Shown here in pieces: positions 30,937 through 44,573 of a stretch of 64,000 nucleotides of DNA. Numbering within the stretch: the stretch's first letter is position 1; each line of letters starts with the position of its first letter. The position numbers and the translations under genes were made by a program. The notes beneath the pieces were generated by a model. That model ran no database searches. It saw only the letters and a program-made list of their open reading frames with translations, and was not told where the DNA came from. The stretch spans positions 74,288,698 to 74,352,697 of the forward strand of contig OX375877.1 in NCBI GenBank assembly GCA_947359465.1, in the 5' to 3' direction. Source of the DNA: Metellina segmentata (Eukaryota; Arthropoda; Arachnida; Araneae; Tetragnathidae).

Positions 30937-32384
30937 ATTACAAATCGTCTTCAAACATATATGCAACACATTATGTTGTTTATACTTAGTAATTTATATC
31001 ATACATGAAAACGCATAAAAAGAACCAATAATTGTGCATGAAAGAATAAAAAAAAACATTTAATAATTACATTTAAGCACTCTCTCCCATTTACCAAAAA
31101 AAATATAATAATAATGACAAAAATACAGAAATAAGTAACCTAATTGATGTGAAAAATAATAAAAATTGAAATTTTCCGTAGAAAAAATCATCGATTCCAT
31201 AATTTGTATAGTACTGGATTCACTTCCATAGAAACTACGGAGAATCCGTAGTAGTTGGTATCTCTGCTAGTGTAATTAGCACCATATTCAGAATACGTAC
31301 CGGAAGCACGTATTATCAGAGAAATGCTACCACCACTGATATTTAGCTGGATAGAAAATGCTTCTACCTGTCAGGATTTAAATAAATCTTGTGTAGGCTT
31401 ATAAAGAAATGAGAATATTCTTCAAATACTTTGTGTGTCAAACCCAAAAATATATTCAGTAAGAATCTAAATTGCATCGATTCAGTTAGAATATGGCTGA
31501 CCCGCTCATCTTCACAATCACACACTAGACATAAAAGCATTCGTTTTAGCACCAGATATAGTTTTCCGATTACCATTACGAACCAACTCCATCTAGGAAC
31601 GAAGGAATTCTCAAGGAATCGAGTCTTCAATTCGGATCTAAAGAGTCTTAAGGATTCAAATCCGGATCTTTGTAGTCGACATTTTTGATTCGGTGTTTTG
31701 GTTTCGGATCTTTGGAAATCACTTTGGATCTATGGTGCATAAGAGAAAAAGACCACATCTAACCTTTATAGTTATTCTTGCAATAGCAAATTTAATATCA
31801 AATGATGAATCTACAAGCATCATATTGTTCAATTAATATAATTTTATTACTGCCTTTGTTTCAATGGTACATGATAATACTATACCTTTAAGATTATATA
31901 TTCGGTAATGAAATGTTTATGATTAGGTAAAATTAAATTTTGAAGGAATCTGTAAATAAGTAGAAAATTGTTCTTCGATGGAAGCGCCCCTGTAGTTGTA
32001 GAAAATGAGAAATTGTTTGAAATTAAGAAGAAAATATATTGCAATGTTTTCATAGGTACAACAGTATCCCTTATGTATGTGAGTGAATACATAGAAATAA
32101 AAGCTGTACGCACAATGGAAAAATAAATTAAGTTATATTTCTATCTAATTTAATTAAACATATAAAAGGGGTATATTATTTGAAAACGAGCAAAAATAAT
32201 ATGAAAAGTCCTCTTTTAAAACTGTTTAAATATTGGACACATCCACCCCAAATTGCAGATCACTTAGCCACTAAAATATATCGTGGCTCATAACAACCTA
32301 CTTGTTGACAACTACTACTACTGCGGTACTGAGAAGCCGTTTGGGCTTATAAACTGCTTCTATAATGTTCTCGTGTTATTTGTG
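30937..32384. other. AT-rich stretch without a supportable gene
   Basis: A minus-strand frame at 31364-31630 contains CDCEDERVSHIL, faintly like the CxC...H...C end of some LINEs, but the last cysteine and any upstream reverse transcriptase are missing. Confidence 0.4.
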
Positions 32385-33036
32385 TCTATATATATAATTC
32401 TCTTACGTGGCACGCAAAAAAGACGTCATTTGTAATCGCGTTTTGGCAACACTGTACGATTGTTTGTTTATCGCGAAGTCTCGCGCATCGATTGAATTTA
32501 TAGCGTTATCGGATGAAATTTTATTGAAAAAAAAAAGGAAATTTTAATGAGCTGTTGCAGTTAGTTTATAATAGAAATCAAAGAAAGCGGAGGATCTTTT
32601 CAGGGCCATTTAAAAAACGGTCCTTTTCAGGACCAACAATTATAGTTCAACAAGACGCTTGCACTACAACTTTCGGCAACAAACTCAATGAAAAAGTGTG
32701 GGTCATTTGTGTGCTGGGAAAATGTACACACAAACAACATGCTAGGTATTCAATTTCCAAAGCAACGCTCACATTTCGAGTCACAATTTGCACAAAGTTT
32801 TCAATTGAATTCTGATTTTAGAGATACTGTATATATTTGTTCTGTAATACAGCAAATTTAGATTTGAAAAACATTTTTATGGTAACATATTTTGTAAACA
32901 ATCCCTTCTGCTAGGACACATGTCTTCATTGAGGCGAGCGAAGCGAACATAGGTTCGCGCAGCGAACCAATGAGGATTGCGAATCAATCCTCCGGGGGTT
33001 GGCGAGCGTCAGCGAGCAGGCGTTAGGCCCCCTAGT
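32385..33036 (+). mobile_element. Helitron-like non-autonomous element (candidate)
   Basis: It starts TCTATATATATAATTC and ends CTAGT, the TC...CTAG(T) terminal rule of Helitrons. The last 100 bp contain two perfect hairpins, GGTTCGC-gca-GCGAACC (32952-32968) and GAGGATTG-cgaat-CAATCCTC (32972-32992). A GGGGG/CCCCC pairing then closes just before the terminal CTAG. A hairpin upstream of CTAG is expected for Helitron termination. There are no Rep or helicase genes. The 86-codon frame inside is unrecognised. No second copy in this window confirms the borders. Confidence 0.5.
32619..32634 (+). promoter_or_regulatory. Histone-mRNA-type 3' stem-loop
   Basis: GGTCCTTTTCAGGACC fits the metazoan histone 3' stem-loop rule: a 6-bp stem, the TTTC loop, and AAC before the stem. 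In histone mRNAs it is bound by SLBP and directs cleavage without polyadenylation. A weaker second version, GGATCTTTTCAGGGCC, lies at 32592-32607. No histone reading frame is next to it. Confidence 0.5.
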
Positions 33037-33925
33037 TATTATATATTATTTGTATTATCTTTTGCCTCCATAGTCTGTAATCCAGATATTAGAAAATTAA
33101 AACCATGTTAAACACATTTCAATACATCAATACAAAAGTGAAGCTTCACCAAAAGATGATTTTTCAAACTTTTGAACGCATTCATATTACGAATCTCTGA
33201 ATTTCAGATCTGTCAAAACAATCTATGTATAAAATATTCATTCAAGAAATTCTCTTGTAGTACTTTCAGAAAACACTTGAAAGCAAGACACCGAAATCCT
33301 TCTGCACAATAACGATACCCTACGACCACAGTATTACTAAACAATCAATCAGACTATCCAGTTATTTTGTATCCTAACAAAAGCACCGAGGATTTAAAAA
33401 TAGGATGCGTGCATAACGAATCAAAAGTTGGAATACGAATCACGTCGAATGAATTCACTCAGATCCAAAGAGGGAAAGAACTTTTAAATGACATTTCAAC
33501 CAATCCAATTTGTATAGCTAGCAGAGCAGAGCACACGGGTCTATAGATCTTTGGATGAGATCTCCTGAAAGAAAATTCCGTATCAGTAAGTATACCAAGG
33601 GAACTGCCAAAGAAGTTTATTTTGCGAACTGAATTGTACAAGCAGGAGACATCGTATCAGACAGCAGAGACAGTGTACTGCGACATAGTTACCTACCGTG
33701 ACGTAGGAAGACCAATGAGATTACCTCTGTGCACTGAATCGGTTTGAGTTGCTTTTGGGAAAATGTTCTTATTTCTCGCTACAAACTTTTGTTTAAATTT
33801 GAAAACCATTTCCCTTAACAGAAGCGCAACCAAAATTTAAGAAATGGATGTTTGCTAAAGCCATATATTACACACAACAATAAAAGCCGTTCTAACATTG
33901 AGTTTTTCAAAATAAAGAAAGATTA
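33037..33925. other. AT-rich stretch without a gene
   Basis: No supportable feature. Confidence 0.5.
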
Positions 33926-33927
33926 AT

Positions 33928-34240
33928 GGGCCGCGGTCGCCCTGTTGGTTGAGTCTCGGATTAGAAACCACATGGTTGCAAGTTCGAGACTCGATTTAAC
34001 CAGGAACTGTCGTGTATCGAAGAGGCTGGGTTGGTGCACATTAAATCTGTTGACGACTCAAGTGTCGTCATGATGGTGTGGAATTTGGAGAGTGGGTCGT
34101 CAGTTCAAGTGTTGACCTTGTAATCTGACCGTAGTTCAAAATTACTAAGGGTTTTCCTCAGATTTTTCTCTTCAAGATTGTTCCTGGGACGTCATAGCCC
34201 GTTAAGTAACTCCGTTGCGACGTACCTGCTCAATCGCCGA
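33928..34240 (+). repeat. tRNA-derived SINE, near full length
   Basis: The head is gggccgcggtcgccctgttg, with a B-box-like gcaagttcgagactc. The body contains ggtgcacattaaatctgttg and tgtggaatttggagagtggg. The 3' end is diverged (gtcatagcccgttaagtaac). Confidence 0.75.
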
Positions 34241-34489
34241 TCAATAGACCTACCTGAGGAATGGAACCTACCTCGGAGAGATCAACTCAAGTTTCCGTGG
34301 CTCCCTGTGGGTTTACATATTACTCTAGCAATCTTCATATTATAAGCAGAGTAGGTTCGATTCCTGTCAGGATATTCTCTTTCCTGTATATATTTCTTCC
34401 TTCTGTTTAAGTAAAACTATCATTGTGTATATCTCCATTTATTTAACGTTGTTTGGCTCAGCTTGGCCACATATGACATCCCGGCAAGA

Positions 34490-35060
34490 AAAGTCACACA
34501 ACTCGAAAGTGCAGAATTTGAGAAACATCAACATAAAGGATACTATAAAAAACTTGTTTTGAAATAGTAAAAGCTTCTCTTTTAAATTTTAGGTAAGTAT
34601 TTATGTCTTTAAATTCTATTATATTCTATAGAATAGTAATATATTCTATATAATAGTAATATAATATTAATATTCTATAGCATATAGTAATATATTCTAT
34701 AGAATAGTAATATATGGGTTTTAGTGCTTTAATATTGAATAGAATTACAATATTAAGAAATAAATTGAAAATATAAAAAAATTTATAGACATTTCGATAT
34801 GTAGTAGCAAAATATTGTATATAATTGGATGTTTAATAAATTTTTAATGCTAAAATAGAGTTTTCGTAGACACAGGATAGTGCACAATGTCAAATACATA
34901 TCGCACCCCTGCAAGAAAATGACACTACTCAAAATTGCAGAATTTGAAAAACATCACCTTAAAGGTTACTGTAAAACTTATAATGGAATAGTATAAGCTT
35001 CTTTTAAATTTTAGGTAAGTATTTATGTTGGTAACTTTTATTATATTCTATAGAATAGTT
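34490..35060 (+). repeat. Diverged tandem duplication of ~430 bp with ATTCTATAGAAT tract
   Basis: Two blocks share gcagaatttgagaaacatca / gcagaatttgaaaaacatca and taaattttaggtaagtattt, at ~34510-34620 and ~34935-35050. Between them lies a tract of repeated palindromic attctatagaatagtaat (34618-34725). Confidence 0.7.
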
Positions 35061-35690
35061 ATATAACTCGCTAGGGCACCTCATACATATTTTTCAATGA
35101 CATAGCATCAACATTTTTATTTTTTGACTTGTGTCTCTTTTCTTACCGGGTGCGATATGGTCTGTGACATAAAAACCAGCACACAAGAAAGATAAATTAA
35201 AATTCACTTCATTAAAATTTTCTTGCTTTAACATTAGTTCAGAGATTTGTTATTGTCGCTCTACATAGTCAGGCTGTACGAAGGCGAACCAGGAAACTCA
35301 AATGTTTTGCAGAAAACAGAATGTAAAATTTCCTTTCCCTCAAAAAATGTGTGAAAATGAAATATTTTCATATTACTGTGGATGCCGATGGAACAGTTCT
35401 ATACCATCACACGTGTGAAAATTGACGCTAGTTTAGCATCTCAACATGTGATATAATGGCATACTTTTGATTACAGAACTAGAAAAGCATCAAGAAGTCG
35501 AAATTTTATGGTACTGTGCAAGGTTTGAGCCGATTTAACTACCAATAGCGTGGAGTTGGTTCGAGTTGGAGACTGGTTGAATGAATGGTGTCATTCTAAA
35601 GCTATCAAACTATGCTATATCACAGACCTCTCCCAATAAAATTATACTAGATCAATAACATTATACTTCAATATTAATATCAAATTTAAT
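35061..35690. other. AT-rich stretch without a gene
   Basis: No supportable feature. Confidence 0.5.
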
Positions 35691-35832
35691 CGTTCAAACT
35701 GTAAATTAATAATTAAATACCACAATAAGCAATTGTTCCCAAGCTGTAAATTAATAATTAAATTCCACAAAAAACGATTGTTCAAACTGTAAATTAATAA
35801 TTAAATATCCATAATAAACAATCGTTCAAACT
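35691..35832 (+). repeat. 44-45-bp minisatellite, about 3 copies
   Basis: Units carrying ctgtaaattaataattaaat start at 35691, 35735 and 35780, with a partial fourth at 35824. Confidence 0.9.
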
Positions 35833-36790
35833 TCTTATGTCTGCTTCATTCATTCCATAACCCAGCATCTGGGTCAAGCATTCGCTTAAAAACTAAGGTT
35901 TGTGTCCCTGACACAATCTACCAATTTTTTTGAAACTTGTTTTGCATACTACCTGCATGAAAGGAAATTTGTTCTGCTCGTTTTCGAAAACAGACAAATC
36001 TCCAATGCAATTAAAATTATTTCCTCAAAGAATCTTTGTTCTTATTCCAATTAGAGCCGGTTACTCTATTCAAAAGAAAAATGTGTGCCCAATGTTTTGT
36101 TTTAAATCAAACACGCCTCCAGAATTTCAGCATTAACTAATGACACACGTCTTTAGTTTTTATTCATGACTACAGCTGTAAGAAAGGACGACGATTATTG
36201 AAAAGTACTGTCTCAGCCTTTTAATTTATATGCAAGAATAGCCCTGAGTAAAACACCATACTCTAGCAGAGAATGATCCCATTTGCTACATCATTATGGA
36301 ACCTAGTAAGAACGAGCAAAATGTAAACGCTTATAAATACCTGGAGTACATTTAAAATAAATTGCCATGTAAAAGAGCTTTTAGGAATATTGTGATGAAA
36401 CATTTTGATTGAAATCGAATAACGGCTCAATTTTTTCTCGAAGTTTATTTCAAATTAAAAGCTTGGCGTTAGTCAAACATAATTGTAAAATATTTTTGAC
36501 ATCTTCGATCAATCATTAAAGTGGGACGCTATGAAAATATGAGGATAATAATTTTATATGATGGTGACTGATAATTAAGATTATAATTTAATTTTAAAAC
36601 TTTCCCACAATAGTATACCCTAAGTTATCTTAATACAATACTAAGTTCCATTTAACAAGACTGCGATATTTTAAAATACGACCCTGTTCTTCAATATGTA
36701 TAACATGTCGTTTTTGAGGCATAAGGCTTAATGAACGTTGAGACTTCCTTGAACAATCTTAATTGTACGTTACATGAAAGTTTCATACTA
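35833..36790. other. AT-rich stretch without a gene
   Basis: A 68-codon frame at 35930-36136 has no recognisable domain. Nothing else seen. Confidence 0.5.
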
Positions 36791-36794
36791 TCAC

Positions 36795-37030
36795 CTTTCA
36801 TATCTATTCTTTCTTATCTTTGCTTTCTTATCTATGCTTTCTTATCCATTCTTTCTTATCTATTCTTTCTTAGCCATTCTTTCTTATCTATTCTTTATTA
36901 TCTATTCTTTCTAATCTATTCTTTCTTATCTTTTATTACTTATTTATTCTTTCTTATCTATTCTTTCTTATCTATTTTCTTATCTATTCTTTCTTATCTA
37001 TTATTCTTATCTTTTATTATTATCTCTCTC
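36795..37030 (+). repeat. Simple repeat (TTCTTATCTA)n
   Basis: A ~10-bp pyrimidine-rich unit is repeated more than twenty times with point changes. It produces a long but meaningless open frame (36731-37156). Confidence 0.95.
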
Positions 37031-40000
37031 CTTATTATTACTATCTTTATCTTAGACATTTGTGAACCATTCACACCTCTTCTCAAATATACCTCTCCGA
37101 TTATAGGCATCTTAGCTGTACATTTTATTATTATTTACAGATTGTTTGATTGCTAGAAGAACAGCTACTATAGTAGTGGAGGTGAATATCGTTCCTCAAA
37201 GTGCAAAAAGTCGTATGTCAAAACTTCGATTTTTTCTTTTGTTATTGCTATATGTGGAATTTTGTGATTTCCACCTTGTGGGAAAATCTCTTACGTCATC
37301 AGCTGATTCAATAAAAGTTACAACCAAACGTATATAACAAAAAAGAATAAAATCATAAGGAAACCTATTAGTTTTTTTGCTCTCCTGAAAAATGCAATTA
37401 TTAGACATGCGACCTTTTGCATTTTGAGTGACGATAAATGATTGGGTGCTAGTTCAATATACAGAAAACAGTTGTTTAGTTAAGTATTCTCAAAAGAAGA
37501 AAATTTTCCTCTTACTTTTTGACAGCCTCTTTTGAATACGTCTTACAATTACATTCCGTACAGGGTGCGGATCTCTACAAAAATTTCAGCGACCAAAAAA
37601 TGACAAGATTTGTTGCTCTTACACCTCGTAAACTATTAATAATAACCAAGTGATTATAAATTTTGATGGACAGAGGGTCTGTATATAAAATATTGGGGAG
37701 AGGGAAGAGCTGTTGTAAGGGGGAAAAGAGGGCAGTGCTTGGACGTGAACACTGAAAAAGGCAACCCCGCGCGTTCGGGAAGTGTAAGTATTGATTGTAA
37801 AGTGATAGACCGTTGAAAATAGCCTTGATTTGTGGAGAATAACAGGATCTACAATATTATTAGCAATAATAACCGTTGAAATAAAACTGTAAAGAGTATA
37901 AACCGACACGTATTCTGCGTTGAAAACGGTTTTCGCAATGTCGTAAAAACTGTCAAAGAATTGTGAATGGAACTGCAAGAAACGTATATCTTTTTATATA
38001 AATATTTTTTTATTGAACTCTCCTCAAACTCTCCGGCAACTACAGAAGTACAATTAGGGAATCAAAGAAGTAAATTGATTTTACAAAGAAACCATATAAA
38101 TATTTTTTAAACTAAAATTACAAAAGATTTGTTAAATTTATTAAATGAGTAGAAAAGTAGATTACATTGAACAAAACCATTGAGTTTCATTAGTCATGTT
38201 TGAAATAAAAATCAGAAAAGCCTACATTTACTGATCCGAATGATGCAGAATGCACAAAGAGCGTAAAAAGCTGGTGCAAGTAAATCAAACGTGCCGTTTT
38301 GTGAACTGATGGATATTGATATTGATTTGGAATGTGGCAACGCTGAAAGATTTTATCAGGAAAATTGTAGCCCCAATACGATTATAAATACTAATATATC
38401 CATTATGCTTCTTACCACCTATATCAATGTCGATTTTACTTAAGAAAATCGTTTAGATGCAGAGTGTGTCATATCGGCTATATGCAGCGAGATTTCACAC
38501 ATCCACATCTTTCCATTCCTCTGATAATTTTAAAAGTTCCTTTTTAAAAGTAAGGCCTTAAAATAATAAGGTTGTGTCCCTAAATATAACCCATCCCATT
38601 TTTTTGCTACTGTCTTGAGAAGGTATTGTATCGAAATATTGAATTGAAAATTAAATTTTTATGAATGAAAAGTCTTCGATGTCTACTCGTTTACCGTTTG
38701 TAGAAATTTAACTTATTGCACTAGCATATATCCGTTTTGCAATCACGTCATTATTTTATGACGTTTGAACAGTTTTTATCTTGACCAATTGAATCTTTCC
38801 TCTTTTTCTTTCAACCAATCAATATTTAGTCATTATATGTGTTGTGGAGGAAAAGCAGTTATATACTTATCGGAAATTTCATGACACTCATAGGTTTACA
38901 AATTTTAGAGATTTAACTTTATGGATGTTTACTAAGATTACTAAGATTTTGACAGATAAAATATTGTAGCGAGAACTGTAAATACCAACTGCTGTGTGTA
39001 TCATACATAAAATGTGTTGGTTATTTTCTCTATTGTTTTTAAGAAACTTTACCAAAATAGACCAAAAATCGACCCGGTTTTGCATTTTGGAAGTTCCCAG
39101 ATACGCGTACGGAGAACAAATGCAAAAAATAACTTTTCATTTTTCGGTGGAGGAAAATTCTATCAGCTAATCAGGTTAAGGGAGCTATCAAAACACTCCA
39201 ACGTCTCGAGTTAATCAAATCCCATCTCTACGACTGTATTGGAGATTGGGATAGTGAATATTCTTTCGATCGTCTTATCGATAATCTCAAACTTTCTTGA
39301 CTTTACAGAGATAGATTTGAAAGTTCTTCGAAAAAAAAGATTTACTATCCTGTAAATTTTAAAACCCACATACTTTTTAACGAATTGAATTTAAATATAT
39401 TATTATACTGCCTAGGATTTCACTTAAAACATTTTGCAAAGGCAATTTTCGTTGCGTATATTTCTCATCTTATTTGTTCATATGTAGATTAATTTAATTT
39501 TATTGGTGAGGGTGTCTTTTATGTACTATTGTTTCTATCAATTCCTCACAAATACTCAATGGAAGTAAAATTTTTTCAAATGTAAGAGATTGAAAGATGA
39601 ATTCTTATAACTATCGGCACCATTCCGAATTAAATAGAAATAACGCAAAAGAAAATCCTACTTTTGGGTCAAAATTCTCATAATTTGAACTTGAATAGAA
39701 AAAGAGGGTGAGTTTTCAATAAAAAAGGAGTCAGTTGGAATAGTTAAGGATGTATAAAAAAGTAGAACTTAACTATATTTTTATAAATAAATTTCACTAC
39801 GGTACACATAATCATTTATTGTTTGACTGAATTTCGTCGCCTTTGCCGAATAAAATACTCAATATATATGTCGTTTCAAATTTTGGGTTTTAAATTCAAA
39901 GTAGAAAACCTTAATAATGTTTTATGCAAAAGACCTCTTACAATTTTAACATTGACACCCTCTTAAACTTTTACAATCTTTATAAGATTAATTCTATAGA

Positions 40001-41210
40001 TTCATTAAGCTGTTGAAACTACTTCATTTCATTCATTCCATTAGATTTAAAATAGGTAAAATCATCTGGAAATGGTTTTGTTACATTTATTTGTGTTGGT
40101 TCGGTCAGTAATTTTTGTTTAGAATGATAATAGAATAGTTTATGAAATAATGCATTATGAATCGAATGAATTTTACTTTTTTCTAAAAAATGAGTGCTTT
40201 AAAACTGCCATATTTGTAATGCTTCTTAAATCCATCTTTAAAATAACGCAATATGTATTTGATTATTTTTAAAGTGACAAAATCTTAAAGTATAAGTAGT
40301 GTCTCTTTACACAGGAAACAAATTGTAATTTTAATTCTGTGTATTATCTTCAGTGCACGTGAATTTTGAAAATGTAATTTTGACTATGTGAAAAAATATA
40401 GACATTCAGAGTGTCCTTTCTATGTTAACAAGTGTTTTACAAAAAATTCAAGAGTGTTGAAAATAAGTCCAGTACAAAAAACTCTGTGCTCCTTCACCGG
40501 TCAGAAGAGATGTAATTTAACCATTATAAATATAAAAAAATAGATAAATTAAATAAATTTTAAATAATAGGCGTTCTATTTAACACAAATAAAAAACATG
40601 TGTAGCTTGCATAGTTACGATTTTGGTTCGAAACAAAACCTGGCTTGCTTGTGTGTGATTTATGCAATGATTAATTGTGATAAAAGTTTTAATTAGGATT
40701 CTGTACTGAAGTAAGTCTTTCAAAGTGAGGAAAATTCAAAATAATACTCACCCATATCGATATTTCTTTCAATGAAATCACATATCATGTCGCTAATTCA
40801 GTCTCAATGACAAATAAATGGTCATTTGCTAATGATCGTTGAAATCAGTTAGAATTGATGAAGATAATAGTGCAATGTGCTCCTTATACTACATAAGCAA
40901 CGATTACTATCACGTATTTGAATATAAAGGGAGACGAAGGTGACCAAATGTTTCACGAAAGTAAAATATATGTATGTCGAATTGATCAACTAAATTTTAA
41001 ATTATGATCAGAGTAGCAAATGAAACATAGTTAACTATGGGGAAAATGTTTCACTTCTTTATTCACTAGTTGCTCTCAAGAGCACATCTGCTTTAGGTGT
41101 ATACGGACATCTCAACTCCGAAGTACCCAAGAGTGATCTTCCTACCTTCTGTTATACCATCGCCTACCTTCCTCTTTTCTTTTTTTCCTTTCCTCGTGGT
41201 TGTCTTACGT
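37031..41210. other. AT-rich stretch without a gene
   Basis: About 4 kb with no gene, RNA or mobile element I can recognise. A 119-codon minus frame at 37619-37978 has no domain. Confidence 0.5.
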
Positions 41211-41214
41211 TTCG

Positions 41215-41900
41215 CTCAGTTTGACCAAATATGGCCCTTGCACCACAAAGCCTCGAATCAACCCAAATAAACCAATATTCCTTCGCTCCACTTAGGCCTG
41301 CTCACTGATTCTGTTACTTTTTGGCATGTTATTGGCCAATAGTTCTAGTTCTTAGTCTTTGGCATTCAACAATCTAGTTCTTAGTTTGGTGAATGCCAAA
41401 ATCCAAAGTCTGCACAGTTATTCTATCTAAGGCTTAGCAAAATATGTCCCTTTGGCCATAAAACCAAAATCAGCCTATCTCCATTCGCTCGACAGAAGCG
41501 TACATGATGATCCTATTTCCTCTTGACTTGTTATTTTCAATAGTCCTCCAGTTCCTTTTACGAATGCTTAAATTCTTGTATGCACAGTCAATTCATCTGA
41601 AGACTGGTCAAATATTGGTTTGTTCCATAATACAATCAACCTACTAATCTATCCAAGCTTTGGTGTTCCTCTAGGTTTAACTCCCATCTGACCAGCTATA
41701 TATATTTTGTGCTCCTTCGTCAAGTATTCGACTGGTATGCACAGCCCTTTTCATTCTGTGTATTGCATGTATTTCTCAATATCTGGTTTTTTGTATGATA
41801 CAATTCCAAAATAAATCTTCTTCGCTACACTTCATTTGTCAACACGCCACCAAATGTGTGCTATCTAAAATCTTTCTCTCAAAGGTCTGCAAAAAATTTT
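41215..41900 (+). repeat. Degenerate tandem repeat, ~160-220-bp period
   Basis: Related wording recurs: gaccaaatatggcccttg (41222), agcaaaatatgtccctttgg (41447), ggtcaaatattggtttgttc (41606) and caatatctggttttttgtat (~41778). Gcacag-containing sequence precedes the last three. The region is GC-richer than its surroundings. Origin unknown. Confidence 0.4.
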
Positions 41901-44570
41901 GACACTCAAGGTTATAGTCCAAGTTTGCAAAGGCATAAAAGGGCACAAATTTATAAAAAACTTTGGATATCAGAAATGGTTTCTCTTATGATCATATCTG
42001 ACTTAAGTAATTAGGCAATTCACACACCCAAAGAAACAGCGATATCAGCAGCAGCTATTCATTTCTACAGATTTGGTCCAATATCATTTCTAATGTCAAC
42101 TTTTGAACTCAAATAAATAAAACTCGACTTTCTCAAACCTACAGGAATCTATCTCTGAATAGGTTCAAATTAAAACACAAAATTATGCAGAATTACTATT
42201 TATTATAATTCGAACATTTTTAATCCGTGTCTGTCTTGGTAATGCAAGCTGTACATGTTTCGTATTTGTGTGTGTGTTAAACATAATGTCTATTACTTTA
42301 AAATTGTTTAATTAATATGTTTTGATCTTATGATCGTAAGGGTTAAGTTGTATCTCTTCTGACACGTGAAAAGTTCAGACTAATGGAACATAAAATTAAA
42401 ATGTTAACTACCCTTGTACATTAGGCATAATACTTCATGATGAATTCTAGGATTAGTGTACTGATGCACAGAAATAAACAAATATCTTAAAAGTAGAAAC
42501 AAATAGAAACATGCTGACAGCTATAGAAGTAGCTTTGATGCAAACTGAAACAGATGCTCACATAATTCCTCCTGCGTTTCCCTGAAGTAGAAGCTACCTT
42601 CTTTGCTCCTTTCTCAGGAGATTATCTCCTTGACGGATATTCGGAATTAATTGGTGATTTTCTTTCTCCGTTATCGCCATGACGTCTTCCTTTCGCTACT
42701 TGGGAGTATAATTTCGCCATTATATTTCCTGTCAGAGCGTCAGATGGTAATGGGAAATAGTTACCCAAACTCTGGCAGCTCCTTTTGTGCCATTACTTGC
42801 TTTGATGGAGGACTTTCGGTGGTTAAAATGTTTCTTCGTCTCATTATACCAAGAAGTTAGTGGGAAGTCGGACTATATCCGATTGCACATGAGTGTGTAA
42901 TCGAATAAAGGAAATATAAATAATGTATCTTTTAACAAATATTTTTTTCGAAAAAATACAAAAAAATGCACAAGTCAGATTGAATGACCTTGAAATTAAA
43001 AGGTCACTGTAAAGATCATATGATACGTCATTAGAAAGGCTGTACATTTTCTGCAAAATAAAATTGTACAATTAGGTTCAATGATACAAAATACTTAATA
43101 AGTCGAAAATCCCGTGAAAAAGCCCAATTTTTGACATTTAAAATTAATATACATAAAAAAAGCTGTTGGCAGTAAGAAATTTCCATGATTGCTTATATAC
43201 AGCTGAGAAACAAATTGCCAAGCTCAAAATATTGGAGGGGGTAGGGTCGAAAATTATCAATTTCTGGTCTGTTTGACATGGAATGATCCATATAAAAATT
43301 TGTGAAAACATAGTTAAAATCTTGGCTTCGTCATCAATGAATTTGTTCTTTGAAGTTTATAAGGAAAAATAAGAAATGTGTGTTGAAAACACGTTTAACT
43401 ATTAAGTTCAGATGTGGTATAATGTTATTCTTTCACGGATGCAAAGTATCATAATATATAAGTGAAATTTTTACTTCGTACGTAATAATGTATTGCTTGT
43501 TACGTTGAAATAAAATTATGAATTGACCTCGTTTGACTACTGTTGCATTTTTCAATGAGGCATATTTAAGCTTCATATCAACAAAATAATGAAAAAAAGA
43601 ATTCCAATACTTAAAACTCATTCTGTTCTTTCTTTTTATACTACTTCTAAGGATGTTACTGAGCACAAAATTCGCATATATGCTACAGTGCTAATTATTT
43701 GCAAATCTTTCTAAGATCTACGGATTTTGCAAATTTCAAGTTTATTGAACACCTTGATTTGAGTCAGTCTGTATTTTACATTACAGTTCAATTCAGATAA
43801 ATAATGTAGTTTTTGGTTACCTTGTTCATATTTTTTATTTTGAAGTTTTATTTTAGAATTTACTAAAATAGCCAACACAATATGTTGCAACCAATATGAT
43901 AATCATTAACTTACACTCCATAAAAAATTGATGTATTAACGTTCTTTATTTTTTGTAAATCACTTGGATGCTCTGTGATTTTTAGAATCAACAGTAATAA
44001 TGTGTAAAAAATATTTTAATGAAAGTAAACGCAATTTAAAGTGTTTACAGATTCTAATATTCCATCACCAAGTGTGATTCGATATTTTCTGAATAAATTT
44101 TTTAAAAGGACACTTGACAATTTCACTAGAATGTTTCTAAAACTCCTTATAACTTTAAATTGTTACGCATATAAAAATCTAAGAAAAAGTATTGAGTACT
44201 TTCATCACGACTTAGTCTTTATTTCTTGAAGTCTATGTATGTGAAAGGGCCTTATATATAAGAGAAAATCCCTGACAGTCGAAATCCAGTACTCTAAGTC
44301 GGATTACGGTATTCTTTTGTCTTTAAGCTTTACGTACTTCCCAAATTTTTAAGTTTCAAGTAGTTTCTGTGACAGTAAGTCTACATAATATTTTTGCTGG
44401 CGTGAGCGTTAAACCGTTGAATCCTACTATGACACATTGATACAATATGGATTTGAAAAATATTATTAGTACGTTTTCATTTCACAAGTGGAAAATGTTT
44501 TATTACGCTCTTAACGGAAGACCTTTGCAATCCTTTGATATGAATGAGGATAGTGTATTCTTTTAATAAT
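41901..44570. other. AT-rich stretch without a supportable gene
   Basis: An island at 42590-42870 is less AT-rich and open in more than one frame on both strands, with no recognisable protein. The rest is featureless. Confidence 0.4.
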
Positions 44571-44573
44571 ATA

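Noticed and set aside
31364..31630. Minus-strand frame with CDCEDERVSHIL, like a LINE C-terminal finger
   Set aside because: The final cysteine and any upstream reverse-transcriptase or RNase H sequence are missing; similarity too short.
34300..34450. B-box-like ggttcgattcc after the SINE at 33928
   Set aside because: No A box or cloverleaf around it and no matching repeat in the window; could be part of an LTR, but not supportable.
36731..37156. 141-codon frame
   Set aside because: Translation of the TTCTTATCTA simple repeat.
42590..42870. GC-richer island open in several frames
   Set aside because: No frame shows splice-consistent borders or a recognisable peptide; left as an unexplained island.
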